NCBI RefSeq assembly: GCF_016908655.1
Contig: NZ_JAFBEI010000013.1
Coordinates: 1-49,923, forward strand
Reading direction: 5' to 3'
Source of the DNA: Streptococcus saliviloxodontae
GTDB taxonomy: Bacteria > Bacillota > Bacilli > Lactobacillales > Streptococcaceae
Length of the DNA: 49,923 nt
The first letter of the stretch is position 1. Each line of letters opens with the position of its first letter. Below, in pieces: positions 1 to 8,380 of this stretch. A program made the translations under genes and the position numbers. The notes under the pieces were generated by a model. The model searched no databases, was not told the origin of the DNA, and worked only from the letters and a program-made list of their open reading frames with translations.

Positions 1-95
1 ACGAATCAAAGCAAAACTAAAAGGACTTAGTCCTGTGCAATACAGAACTAAATCCCTTCAATAAATATAGTGTCCAACTTTTTGGGGTCAGTACA
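1..95 (+). mobile_element. Right end of an IS3-family insertion sequence
   Basis: The first 95 bases are identical, in inverted orientation, to the last 95 bases of the window. They hold the last codons of a transposase followed by a terminal repeat reading TGTCCAACTTTTTGGGG up to CA at 94-95, the usual TG...CA edge of IS3-family elements. Only the end of the element is present. Whether a full IS lies to the left cannot be seen; the equal length at both ends suggests that a contig was cut at a collapsed repeat. Confidence 0.85.
2..64 (+). CDS. IS3-family transposase OrfB, C-terminal tail only
   Basis: An open frame runs in from the window edge and stops at TAA 62-64. Its 20 residues, RIKAKLKGLSPVQ...TKSLQ, match the typical C-terminus of streptococcal IS3-family OrfB (DDE) transposases, which end with a 'GLSPVQYR' type motif. 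None of the catalytic core is in the window. The identification rests on this tail and on the IS terminal repeat directly downstream. Confidence 0.75.
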   Translation, partial: RIKAKLKGLSPVQYRTKSLQ

Positions 96-334
96 TTACA
101 AGGCTTTTTGTCGTATAGGGGGTAAGTATCAGAGTGAGAGTACAAGTTGAGTGTCTTGATGTGATAGCCTGATAGGGTTGTCAATCTATTTCCATAAAAC
201 CCTTGGGGTGCAACTTATTTCCATAAACTGGGGGTTAATGGGAATAAAAAGTAACCTCTTGATTTTGAATTGTAAAATCCATGTTTTGAATAGCTTAATG
301 TGCTATAATTAATTTTAAACGAAAGGAAAGTTAT
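96..334. other. Non-coding junction between the IS end and degenerate sequence
   Basis: I see no gene here. It contains two imperfect direct repeats sharing TATTTCCATAAA followed by a G-rich stretch (about 182-208 and 211-235, 29 bp apart). A likely -10 (TATAAT, 304-309) and the ribosome binding site AAAGGAAAG lie before the truncated methyltransferase at 335. Confidence 0.5.
182..235. repeat. Pair of short imperfect direct repeats
   Basis: CAATCTATTTCCATAAA (from 182) and CAACTTATTTCCATAAA (from 211) differ at three bases, and each is followed within a few bases by a run of G. The 29-bp spacing puts them on nearly the same face of the helix. They could be a protein-binding pair or the eroded end of another mobile element. 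I do not recognise the family. Confidence 0.3.
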
Positions 335-574
335 GTGAAAAAAGCTATTTCTTTATTTTCAAGTATAAGTGTCGCTGAATACTACTTAAAGGATATCGGA
401 ATAGATGCTATACTTGCAAATGAAATCGAAGAGAAGAGGGCTGTTGCTCATAAAAACATTTATCCAGAAACAAAAGTTATATCTGGAGATGTCACGGATA
501 GTAATGTGCGAAATGAAATTTTAGATTTTGTTTCAAATGAAAAAATTGATATACTGATTGCCACTCCACACTAG
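335..574 (+). pseudogene. Truncated DNA (cytosine-5) methyltransferase, N-terminus
   Basis: A GTG start with a good ribosome binding site (GAAAGGAAAG) opens 79 codons. The start ISLFSS...VAEYYLKDIGID, then ANEI (residues 30-33) and a YPET...GDV segment (about 44-53), resembles the SAM-binding motifs I-III of C5-cytosine methyltransferases of the 'FSSAGIGE' kind. The frame reaches ATP and then hits a stop (ATPH*) exactly where motif IV, PPCQ with the catalytic cysteine, should follow. The enzyme cannot be active. The glycines of motif I are also replaced (SSISVAE), so decay is not limited to the frameshift. The family assignment is by motif recognition only. Confidence 0.55.
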
Positions 575-1026
575 GAGTTTTATGTTATAATCAAGCTGGC
601 TTATGTATAGCTAACGATTAATTTGTCCAAGAATATATACCTAGAATGATTATAGAACGAGCAGCACCGGTAAAATGTTGGGGTGCGATTCCTATAAGCA
701 GCACTGAGGCTTATATAAAGCGGACTCAAACTTTTAAAGGTTCAATTGATAAGGGATAATTTAAACATGCCATTGAAGTCAAGTTTGTAGGGACTTTGGA
801 TCATGATGAAAATCCAACTAGACTTAACAAGAGATTGATTATTGGTGAGAAAGAGTTGGATATGTACTATATTACTGCAAGGATAAATTAGAATGATAGT
901 TTTACCTAAAAATACCTAAAGGATGCCGTACGCAACTACTGAATTTATTCGTGGAGGACACAATGTAATCTATGAATTCCCTAAATTAATAGGTAGTTCT
1001 ATCGCTCGTTTTATGGAGGAAAGATT
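575..1026 (+). pseudogene. Degenerate stretch with broken reading frames
   Basis: No intact gene is present. One frame from about 622 to 891 reads well apart from one internal stop at 757-759 (FVQEYIPRMIIERAAP, later VGTLDHDENPTRLNK, ending at TAG 889-891). It looks like an eroded gene whose family I cannot name. A second short frame, 923-1030, reads TTEFIRGGHNVIYEFPK and ends in ATGA overlapping the next start; it resembles the C-terminal end of an alpha/beta hydrolase, but weakly. Together with the broken methyltransferase this marks a scrap zone between the IS and mnmE. Confidence 0.4.
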
Positions 1027-1452
1027 ATGAAATTAACTGTTTTTTTTGAGAACGCTTTTTGGTATGGCTTAATTGAATATATGGATAATAATCATTATAA
1101 AGTTATTAAACATCTATTTGGTAGTGAACCTAAAGATTTTGAGATTTTTGAATTTATTTATGAAAAATTGCCTCGTCTTATAGATGAAAATAATAAGATT
1201 GTAGTGTCGTCTTCTGCGATAAAATCAGTACCAAAAGATAAAAAAATCAATCCCAAAAGAATGCAAAGGGAGATAAATAAAGCAAAAAACAAGCCGGTAG
1301 TATCTACTAAAGCACAAATGGAATTATCCAAGGTTCATGAATTGATAAAGAAAGAAAAAAGAGCAAATAGAAAAAAGCATAAAGAGGAAATGAAAGAGCG
1401 TCAATTTCAGTTAAAGAAAGAAAAACGCATGGAGAAAAGAAAAGGACACTAA
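1027..1452 (+). CDS. yjdF: YjdF-like (DUF2992) RNA-binding protein
   Basis: A 141-residue, very basic protein. It starts MKLTVFFENAFWYGL, carries FGSEPKD at about 31-37, and then has INPKRMQREI...KAKNK in the middle. It ends in a long Lys/Arg/Glu helix (KKHKEEMKERQ...KRKGH). This is the layout of the YjdF family, small proteins found in many Firmicutes and often placed behind the yjdF (azaaromatic-sensing) riboswitch. The biochemical role of the family is poorly known; RNA binding is inferred from charge and family context. The start has a strong site, GGAGGAAAG, and overlaps the stop of a remnant frame (ATGA). I find no convincing riboswitch upstream. It is the only intact gene in the scrap zone, so it may have arrived with mobile DNA. 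Confidence 0.75.
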   Translation: MKLTVFFENAFWYGLIEYMDNNHYKVIKHLFGSEPKDFEIFEFIYEKLPRLIDENNKIVVSSSAIKSVPKDKKINPKRMQREINKAKNKPVVSTKAQMELSKVHELIKKEKRANRKKHKEEMKERQFQLKKEKRMEKRKGH

Positions 1453-1551
1453 ATATGTTAAATAGAATTGTCCTTATTACAGGTATCAATCGCTTTGGCA
1501 CGATGCCTTGGTAAAAAAGTGAAAATGGTTAAATCAAAGTAAAGTGATAAT

Positions 1552-1596
1552 AAAAAGCCTGAAGTCATCATAATCTAGACGACTTCAGGCTTTTTT
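1552..1596. terminator. Bidirectional intrinsic terminator
   Basis: A perfect 15-bp inverted repeat, AAAAAGCCTGAAGTC (1552-1566) and GACTTCAGGCTTTTT (1581-1595), has a 14-base loop, A-tracts on one side and T-tracts on the other. It lies between the plus-strand yjdF side and the end of the minus-strand mnmE and can stop transcription from both. Confidence 0.9.
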
Positions 1597-1612
1597 ACTG
1601 AGTTCCAACGGT

Positions 1613-2980
1613 TTATTTTCCTAGGCAGAATTGGCTAAATAGCTGAGTAATCAATTCGTCAGGAGCAGCATCGCCAGTGATTTCTCCTAAGATCTCCCAA
1701 GTTCTGGTCATATCTACTTGAAGCAAATCAACTGGCATTCCTAATTCTAGACCATCAGTGACGGCAGAAAGACTTTGGACCGCTTGCTCAATTAAGCTAA
1801 TGTGACGGGCATTAGAAAGATAGGTCGCATCTTTTTCAACAGCAGCTGCATTATCAAAGAAAAGTTGATTAATGCGGTCTTCGATTTGGTCAATATTTTG
1901 ATTCTCTAAAACAGAGATAGGAATAAGGTCATCTGGCAGTAGGTCTCGTTCAATTTGTTGTTCCAGATCAGTCTTATTCAGTAAGATAATGCGATTGCTC
2001 TCTTGACTAATAGCTAGCAGTTGTTTATCTTGCTCTGTCAATTTTTCAGAAGCATTGAACACAAGTAGTACCAAATCAGCTTCTTCTAGAGCTTTTTTAG
2101 AACGCTCCACACCAATTTTCTCGACAACATCGTCAGTTTCTCTGATACCAGCTGTATCTACGAGCTTGAGAGGAACTCCTTTGATGTTGACGTACTCTTC
2201 AATGATATCACGTGTTGTTCCTTCAATATCGGTAACGATTGCTTTCTCCTCTCTCAGTAAGTTATTGAGGAGGCTTGATTTACCAACATTAGGTCGACCA
2301 ATAATAGCAGTTGCTAAACCTTCACGAAGGATTTTACCACGTTTTGCAGTACGTAGCAGACCTTCTAACAAGTCTTTGAATTCACTTGTTTTTTCAGCCA
2401 TGAGGGCAGTCGTCATTTCTTCGACATCGTCATATTCTGGATAGTCGATGTTGACCTCTACTTGGGCTAGCGTGTTTAGAATTTCTTGGCGAGTGTTGTC
2501 AATCAAGTGTTTTAGAGAGCCATCTAATTGAGAGACAGCGACAGCCATTGCCTTGTCGGTCTTGGCACGAATGAGATCCATGACAGCCTCTGCCTGAGTC
2601 AGGTCAACACGACCATTCAAGAAAGCACGCTTAGTAAATTCACCAGGTTCAGCCATCCTAGCTCCGCTTCGTAAAGCAAGTTGAAGGATCTCGTTAGTTA
2701 CTGCCAGTCCACCGTGTGTATTAATCTCAACAACGTCTTCTCGTGTGAAGGTTTTAGGTGAGCGCATAACGCTAAGCATTACTTCATCGATGACTTGGTC
2801 GTTTTCAATGATATGACCGTAGTTGATAGTATGTGAAGCGACGTTTTCTAAGTTTTTTCCTTTAAAAATCTGGTTAGCGATTGCAATAGCATCTGTTCCA
2901 GAAAGTCGGACGATACCAATGGCCCCTTCACCAAGAGGAGTGGCGATGGCAGCAATTGTATCAAATTCTTTGGTTATCAT
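1613..2980 (-). CDS. mnmE: tRNA modification GTPase MnmE (TrmE)
   Basis: The protein has 455 residues, the usual family length. With MnmG it installs the carboxymethylaminomethyl group on U34 of certain tRNAs in the cytoplasm, using 5,10-methylene-THF, FAD and GTP. The N-terminal tetrahydrofolate-binding domain starts [22 protein letters not shown]. The inserted G domain carries G1 GRPNVGKSS (about 228-236), a GTTRD switch, DTAG and NKTD. The extreme C-terminus FCLGK keeps the conserved cysteine of the C-[IL]-G-K motif. The start ATG follows AAGGAGAAAT. It is transcribed alone, towards the bidirectional terminator at 1552-1596. Housekeeping gene with nothing missing. Confidence 0.97.
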   Translation of the reverse strand: MITKEFDTIAAIATPLGEGAIGIVRLSGTDAIAIANQIFKGKNLENVASHTINYGHIIENDQVIDEVMLSVMRSPKTFTREDVVEINTHGGLAVTNEILQLALRSGARMAEPGEFTKRAFLNGRVDLTQAEAVMDLIRAKTDKAMAVAVSQLDGSLKHLIDNTRQEILNTLAQVEVNIDYPEYDDVEEMTTALMAEKTSEFKDLLEGLLRTAKRGKILREGLATAIIGRPNVGKSSLLNNLLREEKAIVTDIEGTTRDIIEEYVNIKGVPLKLVDTAGIRETDDVVEKIGVERSKKALEEADLVLLVFNASEKLTEQDKQLLAISQESNRIILLNKTDLEQQIERDLLPDDLIPISVLENQNIDQIEDRINQLFFDNAAAVEKDATYLSNARHISLIEQAVQSLSAVTDGLELGMPVDLLQVDMTRTWEILGEITGDAAPDELITQLFSQFCLGK

Positions 2981-3003
2981 ATTTCTCCTTTAATTACACT
3001 ATT

Positions 3004-3114
3004 TTACAAGGTTTGCCCCAATTCTGCCCCAAATAATGTTTTGACTGTTTCAAAATCAGTCTTTTCTTTCTCTTTGAGTAGGTCTGAGTCAGGAAATCCC
3101 TTAAAGTCAGATGG
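3004..3114 (-). pseudogene. Tail of a phage/ICE-type tyrosine integrase (remnant)
   Basis: On the minus strand a 36-codon open frame ends ...TDFETVKTLFGAELGQTL and stops at 3004-3006. It looks like the extreme C-terminus of streptococcal temperate-phage integrases, which end in a short acidic tail after the catalytic tyrosine. No R-H-R-Y catalytic residue is left. Its upstream end overlaps the last codons of the adjacent repressor gene, so the rest of an integrated element may have been deleted here. The identification rests on a short tail and is tentative. Confidence 0.35.
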
Positions 3115-3835
3115 TTACGGTTGAGTCACGGCCGACAACGGTAAAGATTCGAATGTGCTCCCCGTCACTAGGTGGAAAGGGAATCAAAATATCATCGTAG
3201 TCGGGATTAATGGAGACCAATCGGAGCAGTTCTTTTTCGAGATAAACTCGTTTTAGGAAGGTTCTATCATTGACAGCGACAGCACAAACCTCCCCGTTGT
3301 AACGAGAGAATCCTCTATCGGCTAGGTAGACAATATCACCATTTCGAAAATCAGGAGACATAGAGTCCCCGCTGACGATAGACGCTAAGTCATATCGAGG
3401 CGGTTGATTGGGGACTTGTACAGTTTGATAATCGTAGTCATTAAAAGCATAGCCCAGTCCAGCTGCCAGTTTTGTGACCGCTTTAACAGAATAAGTTCCT
3501 TTTCCATCAGAAACTTCCTGAGCTAGCTGGTTTTCAAGCTCTTCCTGCATCAAGTGAAAGACTTTTTCTTGTCTCTGATCCTCAAGCTGATAGTAGAGTT
3601 TTGTCAGTTGTTCGGTAGCTTGATCTGCCTCAAGTCCCAGTAAATAGTTGCAGTCTATAGCCAGGGCTTTGGCGAAGTCCGTAGCTCGGTTGAGGGGAAA
3701 TTCACGATTGCCATTGAGGTAGGCAGAGACAGCTGACTTTGCCATACCAACCTGTCTAGCCAGCTCGCTCAGAGACATTTGTTGTGCTTCTTTTTCTTGA
3801 CAGATTAGTTTGATAATCTCTTGATTGGATCTCAT
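3107..3835 (-). CDS. HdiR/LexA-like self-cleaving repressor (XRE HTH + S24 peptidase)
   Basis: A 242-residue protein with an N-terminal Cro/cI helix-turn-helix (about 20-45, SLSELARQVGMAKSAVSAYL) and a C-terminal S24 protease domain. It shows an Ala125-Gly126 cleavage site (KLAAGLGYAF), the serine nucleophile Ser158 in SGDSMSP, and the general-base lysine Lys195 in TFLKRVYL. This is the plan of HdiR of Lactococcus, a repressor that cuts itself after DNA damage. I chose the ATG at 3835 (MRSNQEI) because AGAGG lies seven bases before it; the frame continues 20 codons further upstream without a site and runs over the promoter. Autoregulation is likely: a GTTCT/AGAAC dyad overlaps its -35 region. 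It sits between mnmE and rpiA, so the targets other than itself are unknown. Confidence 0.85.
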   Translation of the reverse strand: MRSNQEIIKLICQEKEAQQMSLSELARQVGMAKSAVSAYLNGNREFPLNRATDFAKALAIDCNYLLGLEADQATEQLTKLYYQLEDQRQEKVFHLMQEELENQLAQEVSDGKGTYSVKAVTKLAAGLGYAFNDYDYQTVQVPNQPPRYDLASIVSGDSMSPDFRNGDIVYLADRGFSRYNGEVCAVAVNDRTFLKRVYLEKELLRLVSINPDYDDILIPFPPSDGEHIRIFTVVGRDSTVTI

Positions 3836-3866
3836 GTAAACCTCTTTTTCTACTTGGATTTTTATT

Positions 3867-3895
3867 ATTATACCATCGTTCTCAAAAAAGAACAA
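3867..3895 (-). promoter_or_regulatory. Promoter and operator dyad of the HdiR-like repressor
   Basis: On the minus strand, TTGTTC (3890-3895), a 17-base spacer and TATAAT (3867-3872) form a good promoter. The palindrome GTTCT-N6-AGAAC (3878-3893) overlaps the -35 box and the spacer. A repressor bound there would block RNA polymerase, which fits autoregulation by the gene it drives. Confidence 0.7.
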
Positions 3896-3943
3896 GTTTC
3901 GAGAGTTAAGGAAGCTAGTATCTATAACTTCTGACTTTTCAGG

Positions 3944-3971
3944 TTACAAGTTTACGCTTTCATGATATAAT
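3944..3971 (+). promoter_or_regulatory. Promoter of the rpiA-deoB-punA operon
   Basis: TTACAA (3944-3949), 16 bases, then a perfect TATAAT (3966-3971), 38 bases before the rpiA start. Confidence 0.65.
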
Positions 3972-4009
3972 GAATAGGATGATGTCAAACTATTCAAATG
4001 GAGGAAGTC

Positions 4010-4681
4010 ATGGAAGAATTGAAAAAAATTGCCGGTGTCACGGCTGCGCAGTATGTTAAAGATGGCATGATTGTTGGACTAGGAACAGGTTCAACAGCCT
4101 ATTACTTCGTTGAAGAAATTGGTCGTCGTGTTAACGAGGAAGGTCTTCAAGTAATCGGTGTAACGACATCAAGTCGTACGACTGAACAAGCTCAAGGACT
4201 GGGAATCCCATTGAAAGCTGTCGATGACATCGATAGTATTGATGTTACTGTCGATGGTGCTGATGAAGTTGATCCAGACTTCAACGGTATCAAAGGAGGC
4301 GGTGGTGCATTGCTTATGGAAAAAATTGTAGCTACACCAACTAAAGAGTATATTTGGGTGGTTGATGAGAGCAAAATCGTTGATCATCTAGGTGCTTTTA
4401 AACTGCCAGTTGAGGTTGTTCAATATGGTGCGGAGCGTATTTTCCGTGAGTTTGAAGCTAAAGGCTACAAACCATCTTTCCGTGAGACGGAACAAGGTCG
4501 TTTTATCACAGATATGAAGAATTTTATTATCGATCTTGACCTTGGTCGCATCGATAACCCAGTTGCTTTTGGCAAAGAGCTTAAAGCAATGACGGGTGTT
4601 GTTGACCATGGTCTCTTTAATGGAATGGTTGATAAAGTGATTGTCGCAGGTAAAGCCGGCGTCACTATTTTAGAAAAATAA
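4010..4681 (+). CDS. rpiA: Ribose-5-phosphate isomerase A
   Basis: A 223-residue cytosolic enzyme that interconverts ribose 5-phosphate and ribulose 5-phosphate. Family marks: [15 protein letters not shown] (phosphate binding, near residue 24), TVDGADEVD with the catalytic acid, and [13 protein letters not shown] chose the second in-frame ATG at 4010 because GGAGG lies five bases before it; the ATG at 3998 lies just upstream of that site. It is first in a run with deoB and punA. DeoB makes ribose 5-phosphate from ribose 1-phosphate released by the phosphorylases, so RpiA links nucleoside breakdown to the pentose phosphate pathway. Confidence 0.96.
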   Translation: MEELKKIAGVTAAQYVKDGMIVGLGTGSTAYYFVEEIGRRVNEEGLQVIGVTTSSRTTEQAQGLGIPLKAVDDIDSIDVTVDGADEVDPDFNGIKGGGGALLMEKIVATPTKEYIWVVDESKIVDHLGAFKLPVEVVQYGAERIFREFEAKGYKPSFRETEQGRFITDMKNFIIDLDLGRIDNPVAFGKELKAMTGVVDHGLFNGMVDKVIVAGKAGVTILEK

Positions 4682-4731
4682 TAATATAGGTTTTGGGTGC
4701 TAACCGTAACCACCCTTAGAAAGAATATAAA

Positions 4732-5943
4732 ATGCCTAAATTTAATCGTATTCACTTAGTTGTACTTGATTCTGTCGGAATCGGTGCAGCTCCAGATGCA
4801 AATAACTTCGTCAATGCCGGTGTGCCAGATGGAGCTTCTGATACCCTTGGTCATATTTCAAAAACAGTTGGGCTTAATGTCCCAAATATGGCTAAGATTG
4901 GTCTTGGAAATATTCCGCGAGAAACACCTCTTAAAACTGTACCTGCCGAAGAAAATCCAACAGGTTACGTGACAAAATTAGAAGAAGTATCACTCGGTAA
5001 AGATACTATGACCGGTCACTGGGAAATCATGGGTCTTAATATCACTGAGCCTTTTGATACTTTCTGGGATGGCTTCCCTGAAGAAATCTTGACTAAAATT
5101 GAAGAATTTTCAGGTCGTAAGGTCATCCGTGAAGCCAACAAACCTTATTCTGGAACAGCAGTTATTGATGACTTTGGCCCACGTCAAATGGAGACGGGCG
5201 AGTTGATTATCTACACGTCAGCTGACCCAGTCCTTCAAATCGCTGCCCACGAGGACATTATTCCTCTTGAGGAGCTTTACCGTATCTGTGAGTACGCTCG
5301 TAGCATCACATTAGAGCGCCCAGCGCTTCTTGGTCGTATCATTGCTCGTCCTTATGTAGGTGAACCTGGAAACTTTACACGTACAGCAAATCGTCGTGAT
5401 TTAGCGGTGTCACCTTTCCAACCAACGGTATTGAACAAGTTGGATGAAGCAGGTGTTGATGTTTATTCCGTTGGTAAAATCTCTGATATTTTCAACGGCT
5501 CTGGTATCAACCACGATATGGGACATAATAAATCAAATAGCCATGGTGTCGATACCCTTATTAAGACCATGGGCTTAGAGGAGTTCCAAGAAGGTTTCTC
5601 ATTCACCAATTTGGTTGATTTTGATGCCCTTTATGGTCACCGCCGTAATGCCCATGGCTACCGTGATTGTTTGCATGAATTTGATGAACGTTTGCCTGAG
5701 ATTATTGCTGCTATGCGTCAAGATGACCTTCTTCTCATCACGGCAGACCACGGAAACGATCCGACCTATGCAGGAACAGACCACACGCGTGAGTACATTC
5801 CTCTCTTGGCTTATAGCCCAGCATTCACAGGAAATGGTGTCATTCCACAAGGTCATTTTGCAGATATCTCAGCAACGATCGCTGACAACTTCGGTGTTGA
5901 TACAGCTATGATTGGTCAATCATTCTTGAGTGAGTTGAAATAA
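4732..5943 (+). CDS. deoB: Phosphopentomutase
   Basis: A 403-residue manganese enzyme of the alkaline-phosphatase superfamily. It interconverts (deoxy)ribose 1-phosphate and (deoxy)ribose 5-phosphate. Metal and phosphate motifs: [12 protein letters not shown] (near 10-21), KDTMTGHWE with the phosphorylated threonine, and [19 protein letters not shown] near the C-terminus. Length is normal for the family. The ribosome binding site is weak (AGAAAG), and a GGGTG/CACCC inverted repeat (about 4695-4715) lies just before it. It is co-directional with rpiA and punA and turns their product and substrate into one path. Confidence 0.97.
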   Translation: MPKFNRIHLVVLDSVGIGAAPDANNFVNAGVPDGASDTLGHISKTVGLNVPNMAKIGLGNIPRETPLKTVPAEENPTGYVTKLEEVSLGKDTMTGHWEIMGLNITEPFDTFWDGFPEEILTKIEEFSGRKVIREANKPYSGTAVIDDFGPRQMETGELIIYTSADPVLQIAAHEDIIPLEELYRICEYARSITLERPALLGRIIARPYVGEPGNFTRTANRRDLAVSPFQPTVLNKLDEAGVDVYSVGKISDIFNGSGINHDMGHNKSNSHGVDTLIKTMGLEEFQEGFSFTNLVDFDALYGHRRNAHGYRDCLHEFDERLPEIIAAMRQDDLLLITADHGNDPTYAGTDHTREYIPLLAYSPAFTGNGVIPQGHFADISATIADNFGVDTAMIGQSFLSELK

Positions 5944-5955
5944 GAAGGGGTTCAT

Positions 5956-6765
5956 ATGTCATTACTTGAAAATATTCGTGTTACACAAGCTTTTCTTGAG
6001 AGCAAAGGTATTGAAAAACCAGAATTTGGATTGATTTTGGGTTCTGGTCTTGGTGAGCTAGCTGAAGAAATCGCTGACGCTATCGTTATTGACTACGCTG
6101 ATATTCCAAACTGGGGTCAGTCAACAGTTGTCGGTCACGCTGGGAAATTGGTTTATGGTGACCTAGCCGGACGCAAGGTCTTAGCACTTCAAGGGCGTTT
6201 CCACTTTTACGAGGGAAATCCGCTTGAAACGGTGACTTTTCCCGTTCGTGTCATGAAAGCACTTGGTTGTGAGGGTGTCATTGTCACTAACGCTGCTGGT
6301 GGTATCGGCTTCGGTCCTGGTACCCTTATGGCAATTACAGACCACATCAACATGACAGGTCAAAACCCATTGATTGGTGAAAATTTGGACGAATTTGGTC
6401 CACGTTTCCCAGATATGTCAAATGCTTATACACCAGCCTATCGTGAAAAAGCTCACGCTGTTGCTGATAAACTCGGTATCAAACTTGATGACGGTGTCTA
6501 TATTGGTGTGACAGGTCCGACCTACGAAACACCTGCTGAGATTCGTGCCTTCAAGACCCTTGGAGCAGATGCTGTTGGTATGTCAACTGTTCCAGAGGTT
6601 ATCGTGGCAGCTCACTCAGGTCTTAAAGTTCTTGGTATCTCAGCGATTACTAACCATGCTGCAGGTTTCCAAGAGGAGCTTAACCACGCAGAAGTGGTAG
6701 AAGTGACTGAGCGCATCAAAGAAGATTTCAAAGGACTTGTTAAGGCTATTTTGGCAGAACTATAA
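5956..6765 (+). CDS. punA: Purine nucleoside phosphorylase (PunA/PNP-I type)
   Basis: 269 residues. It splits purine (deoxy)nucleosides, mainly guanosine and inosine, with phosphate to give the base and (deoxy)ribose 1-phosphate. Motifs of the trimeric PNP family: LGSGLGELAEEI (near 29-40), GHAGKLVYG, LQGRFHFYEG, TNAAGGIG (near 112), and GPTYETPAEIRAF with VGMSTVPEV. It begins 12 bases after deoB with a clear site (GAAGGGG), so it is cotranscribed with it. A second phosphorylase of the hexameric DeoD type follows at 7569; streptococci commonly carry both. Confidence 0.96.
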   Translation: MSLLENIRVTQAFLESKGIEKPEFGLILGSGLGELAEEIADAIVIDYADIPNWGQSTVVGHAGKLVYGDLAGRKVLALQGRFHFYEGNPLETVTFPVRVMKALGCEGVIVTNAAGGIGFGPGTLMAITDHINMTGQNPLIGENLDEFGPRFPDMSNAYTPAYREKAHAVADKLGIKLDDGVYIGVTGPTYETPAEIRAFKTLGADAVGMSTVPEVIVAAHSGLKVLGISAITNHAAGFQEELNHAEVVEVTERIKEDFKGLVKAILAEL

Positions 6766-6791
6766 ACTTTTTATAGGGTTAAGGAGGGAAA

Positions 6792-7505
6792 ATGCGCATT
6801 CATTTTATTTTACATGAAAGCTTCGAGCAGCCCGCGGCTTACTTAGACTGGGCGCTTGACCGTGGCCACGAGGTTAGCACAACCAAGGTTTACGAGGGAG
6901 ATATTCTTCCAAGTTCTTCGACGGGTATCGATATGTTGATCGTTATGGGAGGTCCACAAAGTCCAGATGAAGATCTCGTCAATTTTCCTTATTATCATCC
7001 GCAAGCAGAAATCGCTTTAATCCAAGATTTTATTAACCGCGATAAGCCTGTTGTCGGTGTTTGTCTGGGAGCTCAGCTCCTTGGTGTTGCTTACGGCGCA
7101 GCTTATGAACATAGCCCAGAGAAAGAAATTGGCGTCTTTCCGATTGAACTGACCAAAGACGGGCTAGCTGATGAAAACTTCAGTTCTTTTGGGAAAGAAC
7201 TTCCAGTTGGACACTGGCACGGTGACATGCCAGGATTAACCGAAGACGCACGAGTCTTGGCAACCAGCAAAGGTTGTCCACGCCAGATTGTCCGTTACTC
7301 TCCGAGACATTATGGGTTTCAATGTCATCTGGAATTTAACCCAGAAGTGCTTCCAGCTTTGATTGCAAGCGAGGAGGATTTGGAAAAAGGTAGCCAAGAT
7401 TTTCCTTTTATCCAAGATGCCGAGACGATCTTAGCGTTTGATTACGGTCAAATGAATAAGGCTCTCTTTGACTTTTTAGACTGTTTAACACAGTCGACTG
7501 ACTAA
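6792..7505 (+). CDS. Class I glutamine amidotransferase domain protein
   Basis: A stand-alone 237-residue GATase-1 protein of the GMP-synthase-like group. The full triad is visible: Cys91 in GVCLGAQLLG, and His179 and Glu181 in GFQCHLEFN. The oxyanion part GGPQSPDE is at 53-60. It lies between two purine nucleoside phosphorylase genes, 26 bases after punA with a strong site (AAGGAGG), so it is probably cotranscribed with the salvage genes. No synthetase domain is attached, so the amide acceptor is unknown. The family includes enzymes that hydrolyse gamma-glutamyl compounds. A role in purine metabolism is suggested only by position. Confidence 0.85.
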   Translation: MRIHFILHESFEQPAAYLDWALDRGHEVSTTKVYEGDILPSSSTGIDMLIVMGGPQSPDEDLVNFPYYHPQAEIALIQDFINRDKPVVGVCLGAQLLGVAYGAAYEHSPEKEIGVFPIELTKDGLADENFSSFGKELPVGHWHGDMPGLTEDARVLATSKGCPRQIVRYSPRHYGFQCHLEFNPEVLPALIASEEDLEKGSQDFPFIQDAETILAFDYGQMNKALFDFLDCLTQSTD

Positions 7506-7527
7506 TAAAACTATAAACTAGAAAGGG

Positions 7528-7568
7528 CAGAGTATTTTTGTTAAAAATGCTCTGAATGATCAATCATT
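7528..7568 (+). promoter_or_regulatory. Two hairpins directly before the deoD start codon
   Basis: A 12-bp stem with one G·U pair and a 3-base loop (7528-7539 with 7543-7554) is followed without a gap by a 6-2-6 palindrome AATGATCAATCATT (7555-7568) that ends at the base before ATG 7569. The only purine-rich ribosome site, GAAAGGG (7521-7527), lies just before the first stem, about 41 bases from the ATG. There is no T-run, so this is not a plain terminator. Confidence 0.6.
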
Positions 7569-8282
7569 ATGTCAATCCATATTGCTGCTCAGCAAGGTCA
7601 AATTGCTGATAAAATTCTTCTTCCTGGAGATCCTTTGCGTGCTAAATTCATCGCAGAGAATTTCCTAGAAGACGCTGTTTGTTTCAATGAAGTCCGTAAC
7701 ATGTTTGGTTACACAGGTACTTACAAAGGTCATCGTGTCTCTGTTATGGGAACTGGTATGGGGATGCCTTCTATCTCTATTTATGCACGTGAGTTGATTG
7801 TTGACTACGGTGTGAAAAAATTGATTCGTGTGGGTACAGCTGGTTCACTTAACAAAGATGTTCACGTGCGTGAGCTTGTTCTTGCTCAAGCAGCTGCGAC
7901 AAACTCAAATATCATCCGTAACGATTTCCCAGAGTACGATTTCCCTCAAATCGCTAACTTTGACTTACTCGATAAAGCTTACCACATTGCTAAAGACATG
8001 GGTATCACTACTCACGTTGGTAATGTTTTGTCTTCTGATGTCTTCTACTCAAATATGCCAGAGCGTAACATGAAACTGGGTGAGCTTGGGGTTCAAGCAG
8101 TAGAAATGGAAGCAGCAGCCCTTTATTATCTGGCAGCTCAGCACGGTGTTGATGCTCTTGCCATCATGACTATCTCAGACAGCCTTGTCAATCCAGATGA
8201 GGATACAACAGCAGAGGAACGTCAAAATACTTTCACAGATATGATGAAGGTAGGTTTAGAAACGCTTATTTCTGAAAACTAA
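7569..8282 (+). CDS. deoD: Purine nucleoside phosphorylase DeoD-type
   Basis: 237 residues, hexameric PNP family, which accepts both 6-oxo and 6-amino purine nucleosides. Marks: [19 protein letters not shown] at the start, a GTGMGMPS phosphate-binding segment, RVGTAGS, and [12 protein letters not shown] followed by ISDS, whose Asp is catalytic. The start MSIHIAA is the usual one for streptococcal DeoD although no ribosome site lies close to it; two hairpins fill that space. It closes the salvage run and is followed by a terminator. Confidence 0.96.
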   Translation: MSIHIAAQQGQIADKILLPGDPLRAKFIAENFLEDAVCFNEVRNMFGYTGTYKGHRVSVMGTGMGMPSISIYARELIVDYGVKKLIRVGTAGSLNKDVHVRELVLAQAAATNSNIIRNDFPEYDFPQIANFDLLDKAYHIAKDMGITTHVGNVLSSDVFYSNMPERNMKLGELGVQAVEMEAAALYYLAAQHGVDALAIMTISDSLVNPDEDTTAEERQNTFTDMMKVGLETLISEN

Positions 8283-8304
8283 GCAGAGATTTTGAAGTTT
8301 TATT

Positions 8305-8352
8305 AAGGATGTATAGAACGTAACCACAAGTGGTTGTTCTATACTCCTTTTT
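8305..8352 (+). terminator. Terminator after deoD
   Basis: A long stem pairs TGTATAGAAC...ACCAC with GTGGT...GTTCTATAC and is followed by six T. It ends the nucleoside salvage transcript before glf. Confidence 0.85.
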
Positions 8353-8380
8353 TGATTTGTAAATTAATAAATTAAGATAT

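Noticed and set aside
900..1026. yjdF riboswitch before the YjdF-like gene
   Set aside because: The upstream bases read as a protein-coding remnant (TTEFIRGGHNVIYEF) and I could not find a convincing riboswitch-like stem arrangement.
1455..1541. Short-chain dehydrogenase start (MLNRIVLITGIN...)
   Set aside because: Only about 12 codons fit a Rossmann-like start, with a frame change after that. Too short to call.
2055..2444. Plus-strand open frame opposite mnmE
   Set aside because: Shadow of the conserved MnmE G domain; the Ser/Thr-rich text has no domain and no ribosome site.
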